Assembly: GCA_963693365.1 (NCBI GenBank)
Contig: CAVNZM010000001.1
Location: forward strand, 9,238,001-9,302,000
Reading direction: 5' to 3'
Source: Amoebidium appalachense
Lineage: Eukaryota > Ichthyosporea
DNA: 64,000 bases
The first letter of the stretch is position 1, and every line of letters starts with the position of its first letter. This document shows, in pieces, positions 58,480 to 64,000 of the stretch. Under the pieces are notes generated by a model that saw only the letters and a program-made list of their open reading frames with translations, had not been told where the DNA came from and made no database searches. A program made the translations under genes and the position numbers.

Positions 58480-61327
58480 GTGAGTGTTGGTATGGAGTGT
58501 TGAGTACAAGTAAGTACTAGTACAAGTACTGCAATATATCATGTGACAGCCCTTCATATGAAAGCTTTAAAGCTACTGGTTCTAGATCTTTTTCCCCCTC
58601 TTCTCCGTCTTCCTTCGTGCATATTATAATCTCTGTGTGCGCGATTGCTGCTATCGGTTCTGAATCAGGGTCTCGGCGAATTCATTGCGCCTTGTAACCC
58701 TCACACATGCATTCTCCCTGTGTTACTGAACATTTTTGCTACTTATACTACACAAGTTCACAGCACAAATTTTATAACAGCGGCCATATATCATAAGCTA
58801 GCCCAAGAAATCTAGGGGGGAAATAATTGTAAATAAAGGACAGACGGCATTTACAATGGTAGAAGAATGTATGCGCATGCATGCCGCACGGTGACACTAT
58901 TGAAATTGGGCTTGAGCACTGCTAACCCTATACCATCCCCATCTTTCCGATCCAACAGTGGACGCCCTACACTGATGCAGCGAAACAGCCAGCACCCCTT
59001 GCAAACCCCAACCCGCCCCCCGCAAACATGCCGCCACCACGCAATGCCAGTGACGGAACACCCTACTACCTCATCAACCTTGCAACAGGAAAAAAATCGC
59101 CTTTCTACGGTGTCACCGACGGGCAGTATTGGGGCATGATCGTTGTTGGACGGAAGGGTGTTTTGGTTGTGGACAGCCCGGGGGCTTTTGTTGTTGATGC
59201 AGCCAAGGCCGTGAGCAAGGAGACGGGGAAGAAGGTGACTCACTATGTTTACAGCCACCGCCACCTCGACCACAACGGGCACGTGCAGGAGTTTAAGGAC
59301 ATGGGCGCTACCATAGTGGGCCATACTGACACTGCAAGGTGAGTGCAATGGGTAACCTATTATAAGAACAGGGGGTGGGGGGGTTGGGGGCGCGTAGCCT
59401 TTAGAATGGGGGGAGGGGAGGGGAAGGGGCGGGGAGGGGGGAGGGGGTGGGGAGGGGGTGGGGGAGGAGGGAGGGGGGGGGGGGGGGGGAGGGGGGGGGG
59501 GGAGAAGTGCATTAGTAACCTTTAGGAGTATGCACCGTGTGTTGTGTGGATAGAGTGATGGTAATCAGTGCGCCACCCATCAACCAAACAAAGACACTCT
59601 GCCGCAGCACGTGCACGGTGTACTGTTTGTGTGGGTCACGGAGGGAGGGGGGAGGGGGGGCCCCGGAGGGGGGGGGGGGGGGGAGGGGGGAGGGGGCAGG
59701 GGGGCGGCCAGAGGGGGGGGTGGGGGGGGGTATAAAGGGTATAAGGGGCGAGGCCCGAGGTGGGGTCGAGGGGGGGGATCAGAAAGCTGGTTATTATTAG
59801 ATAGCTAGGGGAGGGAATGTTCATGCATTCGGATCCGTTTTTCACACTTTCAGGGAATGCACATAGTTTCCATGCATTCTAGGCCCTGTTGTTATCCGGA
59901 TCCTTCCCCCCCCCCCCCCCCCCCCTCCCCCTCCCCCTCCCTCCTCCCCTCCCCCCTTCCTCCTCCCTCTAGATCTTCCCCCTCTTTCCTCCCGAACCAC
60001 GGCTTTCTGTCCTCACCGTCCCCCCCCCCCACCTCCCCCCCCCCCCCCCCCCCCCCCCCCCGTGTCACATCCCGGGCTCATTACCACGAGCACCACCACC
60101 ACCACTACATACCCAACAAACAATGAACATCAACTGCTAGGCATACACACAAAGGGGAAAAGGGAAAGAGGAGAAATAAAAACTTACACACGCACACGCG
60201 TGCGCGCGAGCGCACACACACACAAACACACACACACAACACACCCGCACACGCACGGACACATGCTCACGCACACGCACACGCGCAAGCATGTAAATAC
60301 AGTTCCTGCCCTCACCCCCTCCCCTCCCCCCCCCCCCCTCCCGACTGTCCTGGACCACACTACGTTTTAGCCACTTTACATAGCAGGAAAAATGTGCAGA
60401 ACCTTATTCTTGTTTCACACACAGGTACCTGTCCAAACTTGGAGATCTGCGACCCAAAACCCAAGCCCTCGTGGATATTTCAGTCACCGACGAACATATT
60501 ATTGACCTGGGGAATAGAAAGATCGTCCTCAAGGTATGTGTTTGGTTGGTGCAATCTAACCGTGTAAACGAAACGATGCATGCATTTAGGTGTGAGCGGG
60601 GTCAACGGTAGCACTTTTTGGAAAGAATAGAGAGCTGAGCGTGAACCATGTCTGTGTGTGCTGTTTTTTACATTGATTTTTCACTGCCGCTCGTTCTTCA
60701 CTGGTCCGTGGCGGATGTGTGTCCGTACCAGCGGGAGGGTTTGGTTGTGTGGATTTTGTGTGAACCAAGTATTTTGATTCATACATTCAGCCTTGCAAAT
60801 TCTAATCATATCTCAATACCCTCTCCATATCACAGGACAGCAAGAGCACCAACCACATTGACGGCAACCTCATCATCCATGCCCCCACCGATGACATCCT
60901 AATGTTTGTTGACGTCATCACCCCCGGCCTCGCCTCCTTCCGCGGCATCGGTGCCGCCGTCGACATCCCCGGTGTTCTCGACAGCCACAAGGAGATTCTC
61001 GCGCATGACTTTAAACACTTTATCGGTGGTCACGGTACCCTGGGCTCCCGCGCCGACGTGCAGTTAAATTACGACTATAACAACGATGTCGTTCAGTTCA
61101 CAAAGGAGGCGTTGGGTAGCGGTATTTCCTTCCAGGCGGTTGGGCCCTTGGTTGGGAAGACGGGTAACGCTCACACGGTGCAGGAGGCGTTTTTCGCGCT
61201 CGTGGGGAAGGCGTGCGGGGAGAGGTTGGTGGAAAAGTATGGAAAGAAATTGGAGGGGGTGGATGCAACGGCCAGCAACAGCTGCCAGACGGCTGCACTG
61301 GCTATGCTCATGTATGGCACATTGTAG
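58363..61327 (+). CDS. Secreted metallo-beta-lactamase-fold hydrolase, 4 exons
   Basis: Exons 58363-58479, 58959-59338, 60425-60533 and 60836-61327 join in phase to give 365 residues. Residues 1-20 form a signal peptide (MKSLIAQVALLAFGLSTTGV) followed by an Ala/Pro-rich stretch, so the protein is probably secreted or lumenal. The metal site is complete: SHRHLDHNGH (H139, H141, D143, H144), H161 in VGHTDTAR, D228 in LMFVDVI and H268 in IGGHGT. This is the standard di-metal layout of the MBL superfamily. Strand LVVDSPG before it and the GGHG loop fit general MBL hydrolases. The superfamily covers lactamases, glyoxalases, lactonases and others; the substrate cannot be told from sequence. Splice sites are GT-AG (GTGAGT, GTGAGT, GTATGT). 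The CCAAT/TATA promoter lies just upstream, with AATAAA at 61659-61664. Confidence 0.9.
58480..58958. other. MBL intron 1, ordinary complexity
   Basis: The one sizeable intron in this window without a long repeat. No other feature seen. Intron 3 (60534-60835) is likewise repeat-free. Confidence 0.7.
58959..59338 (+). CDS. MBL gene exon 2: HxHxDH motif
   Basis: Acceptor CCGATCCAACAG, donor GCAAG/GTGAGT. It carries TPYYLINLATGKKSPFYGV and the metal motif HRHLDH. Phase 0 in, 2 out. Confidence 0.92.
59339..60424. repeat. MBL intron 2: G-rich then C-rich
   Basis: G-rich 59370-59515 and 59640-59780, then C-rich 59907-60060 and CA-rich 60185-60300. A similar sense of order (G near donor, C and CA near acceptor) is seen in RING intron 2. 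Confidence 0.85.
60425..60533 (+). CDS. MBL gene exon 3
   Basis: Acceptor TTTCACACACAG, donor AAG/GTATGT. G completes Arg; then YLSKLGDLRPKTQALVDISV, TDEHIIDLGNRKIVLK. Confidence 0.88.
60836..61327 (+). CDS. MBL gene exon 4: last metal ligands and stop
   Basis: Acceptor CCATATCACAG; 163 codons plus TAG. Contains NLIIHAPTDDILMFVD and FKHFIGGHGTLGSRADVQ. Confidence 0.92.
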   Translation, partial: DSKSTNHIDGNLIIHAPTDDILMFVDVITPGLASFRGIGAAVDIPGVLDSHKEILAHDFKHFIGGHGTLGSRADVQLNYDYNNDVVQFTKEALGSGISFQAVGPLVGKTGNAHTVQEAFFALVGKACGERLVEKYGKKLEGVDATASNSCQTAALAMLMYGTL

Positions 61328-61658
61328 AGCGTGGTGTTCCAAAGTGGATCATGAATGTAACCTACTGAGCACGGGGTTATATAGCGCCAGTGTAGTCTTA
61401 GAGCTCGGCCAATTTCTAGTTCATAGGAGGTGGCATTAGTTTGTATACATATCCAACAAGATGTGTTTGGGTTTGAGGCGTGAATAGACGTCTCGATTTG
61501 GGTGCAAGAAGTTCTTTTTATTTTTTTTGTTCGGTGTTGCAGAACCATAGCATGTGCATTTTTCCTAAGAGTCTAACGCCAAATTCCTGATTGTGGTAGA
61601 TCGAATGCTTCCACCAGATTCACGGGCAAACATGTTACGTTCCAACATCTTGAATTCG

Positions 61659-61664
61659 AATAAA
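61659..61664 (+). terminator. Poly(A) signal AATAAA of MBL gene
   Basis: Canonical hexamer about 330 bp after the stop codon, just before a C-rich block. Confidence 0.55.
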
Positions 61665-61699
61665 TGCATCAATTCCTTCCATTCCTGAAATGTGAACCT

Positions 61700-63060
<1,361 letters not shown>

Positions 63061-63776
63061 GTGCTATCACGGTGCGTGTGCAACCACACAAACAGAAACA
63101 CGGAAACGCGCGCACACATACATTGGGTGCCCCTGTGCTTTCATCTGTGTGTGCGCGTACACCTAGGCGCCTGTGCACGTGACGGTGCCTCTGTGCGTAA
63201 AATATGTATGCACATGGGTTCTTGTCATTGGGCTGCCAAACGCCAATATGCATATCCGCATTTTTGATTGGCTACTATAGTACGTGGGCCAACATACAAG
63301 GCATGATCGGATTCCCCTTTAGAGCCTTTAAGGCACGATTGCAAATATGGCCGTATATGGAGAAGTTCTGACTCAGTGTCTGCGTCACACAGACTGTAAG
63401 AGACTAACGGTCTCGGAACTTCGCTTGCAATGCGCCGATGATGATCCGAATGAATATCAGTTATGAAAAGACTGCACGCAATGGCATCCCCTCACTGATG
63501 CATCGACCGAGTCTTATCATGACTATGATCATGAACCAATCGAATACGTGAGGTTCAAATTTCTACCATATTTGGTAGCAAATCTAACCACGTGAATCTA
63601 CGACCTTTAAGTAGTTAAAGAGGGTTTCTTAGCTTTCCGGGTCGGGTCGGGTCGGAGGGGTTTCTAGATATGTGATTGGCCTGCTGCGCATCAGTGTCGG
63701 TCCCCATAACCGACACGTTTTGTCGGCAGCAAGGCACAGATGTGCAATGATTCAATCCAAAAAGAAAAAAAAAAAT

Positions 63777-63811
<35 letters not shown>

Positions 63812-64000
63812 AAGAAAGAGAAAGGGAAGAACCAAGCGTTAGGAAGAAGCCGCGGCAGTTCAAAATTTTGATTTATATGGCTTGGCCCGGATGTGCTGGA
63901 ATGTGGCCAATCCTTTGGCCTAAGAGAAACCCCCAAGCACGCCGAAGTTGTTCGAAAGCCACAGAGTGTCCAGAGGTGTTTATGCGGTTGCATGATCGCA
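63061..64000. other. Right end, ordinary complexity
   Basis: Non-repetitive DNA with CCAAT-type motifs (TGATTGG 63265-63271 and 63673-63679; CCAATC near 63532 and 63903), a small GTGTCGGT/ACCGACAC hairpin near 63692-63714 and a G run at 63777-63810. It may be a promoter for a gene outside the window; none is seen inside. Confidence 0.4.

Overview
The window is nuclear DNA from a eukaryote with spliced genes and an extreme load of microsatellites and homopolymers: (GT/CA)n, (CT/GA)n, (TA)n, and G or C runs of up to about 70 bases. Within it are five recognisable protein genes, read by hand from splice sites, reading phase and family motifs. A single-pass receptor tyrosine kinase with a classical HRDxAARN loop, and a bHLH domain followed by a PAS-like fold, suggest a unicellular relative of animals (a holozoan protist). 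That placement is inference; no rRNA or other marker gene is present.

Layout. (1) 1-18416, minus strand: a bHLH-PAS-like transcription factor model. It has its ATG at 18416 and at least 14 small exons scattered through repeat-packed introns. The 3' part runs off the left edge. (2) 18417-23090: intergenic, with a (CT)n block, a decayed retroelement-like stretch, a recent tandem duplication and ordinary-complexity DNA. (3) 23091-36320, minus strand: an 11-exon receptor tyrosine kinase of about 1273 residues. It has a signal peptide, about 19 chlamydial-Pmp-like (GGAI/FxxN) beta-helix repeats, one membrane helix, a tyrosine kinase domain and a tyrosine-containing tail. One apparent 1-base deletion in a short C run breaks the last ectodomain exon. 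(4) 36357-41426: intergenic, with a GGTCCG-rich repeat element, a perfect 44-bp palindrome and a tandem repeat. (5) 41427-42620, minus strand: an intronless 397-aa protein with one C2H2 zinc finger. (6) 42621-48401: intergenic, with a second GGTCCG element, a 67-base C run and a possible terminal exon at 46158. (7) 48402-53733, plus strand: a 5-exon, 403-aa RING-finger protein, followed by five decaying tandem copies of its last zinc-binding segment. (8) 53734-58362: repeats and the promoter of the next gene. (9) 58363-61327, plus strand: a 4-exon, 365-aa secreted metallo-beta-lactamase-fold hydrolase with a complete metal-ligand set. (10) 61328-64000: its poly(A) signal, repeats and ordinary DNA.

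The genes do not form an obvious pathway. A membrane receptor kinase, two DNA-binding regulators and a RING protein could all be signalling components, but their proximity is not evidence of joint function. The more unusual signals are genomic. C runs begin within about 20 nt of the 5' splice site in about half of the introns. (CA)n tracts merge into 3' splice sites. The heptamer CCAATCA/TGATTGG occurs at about 26 sites, including inside exons. There are several short perfect palindromes and foldback elements. All counts and phases were done by hand from the sequence; no database search was possible.
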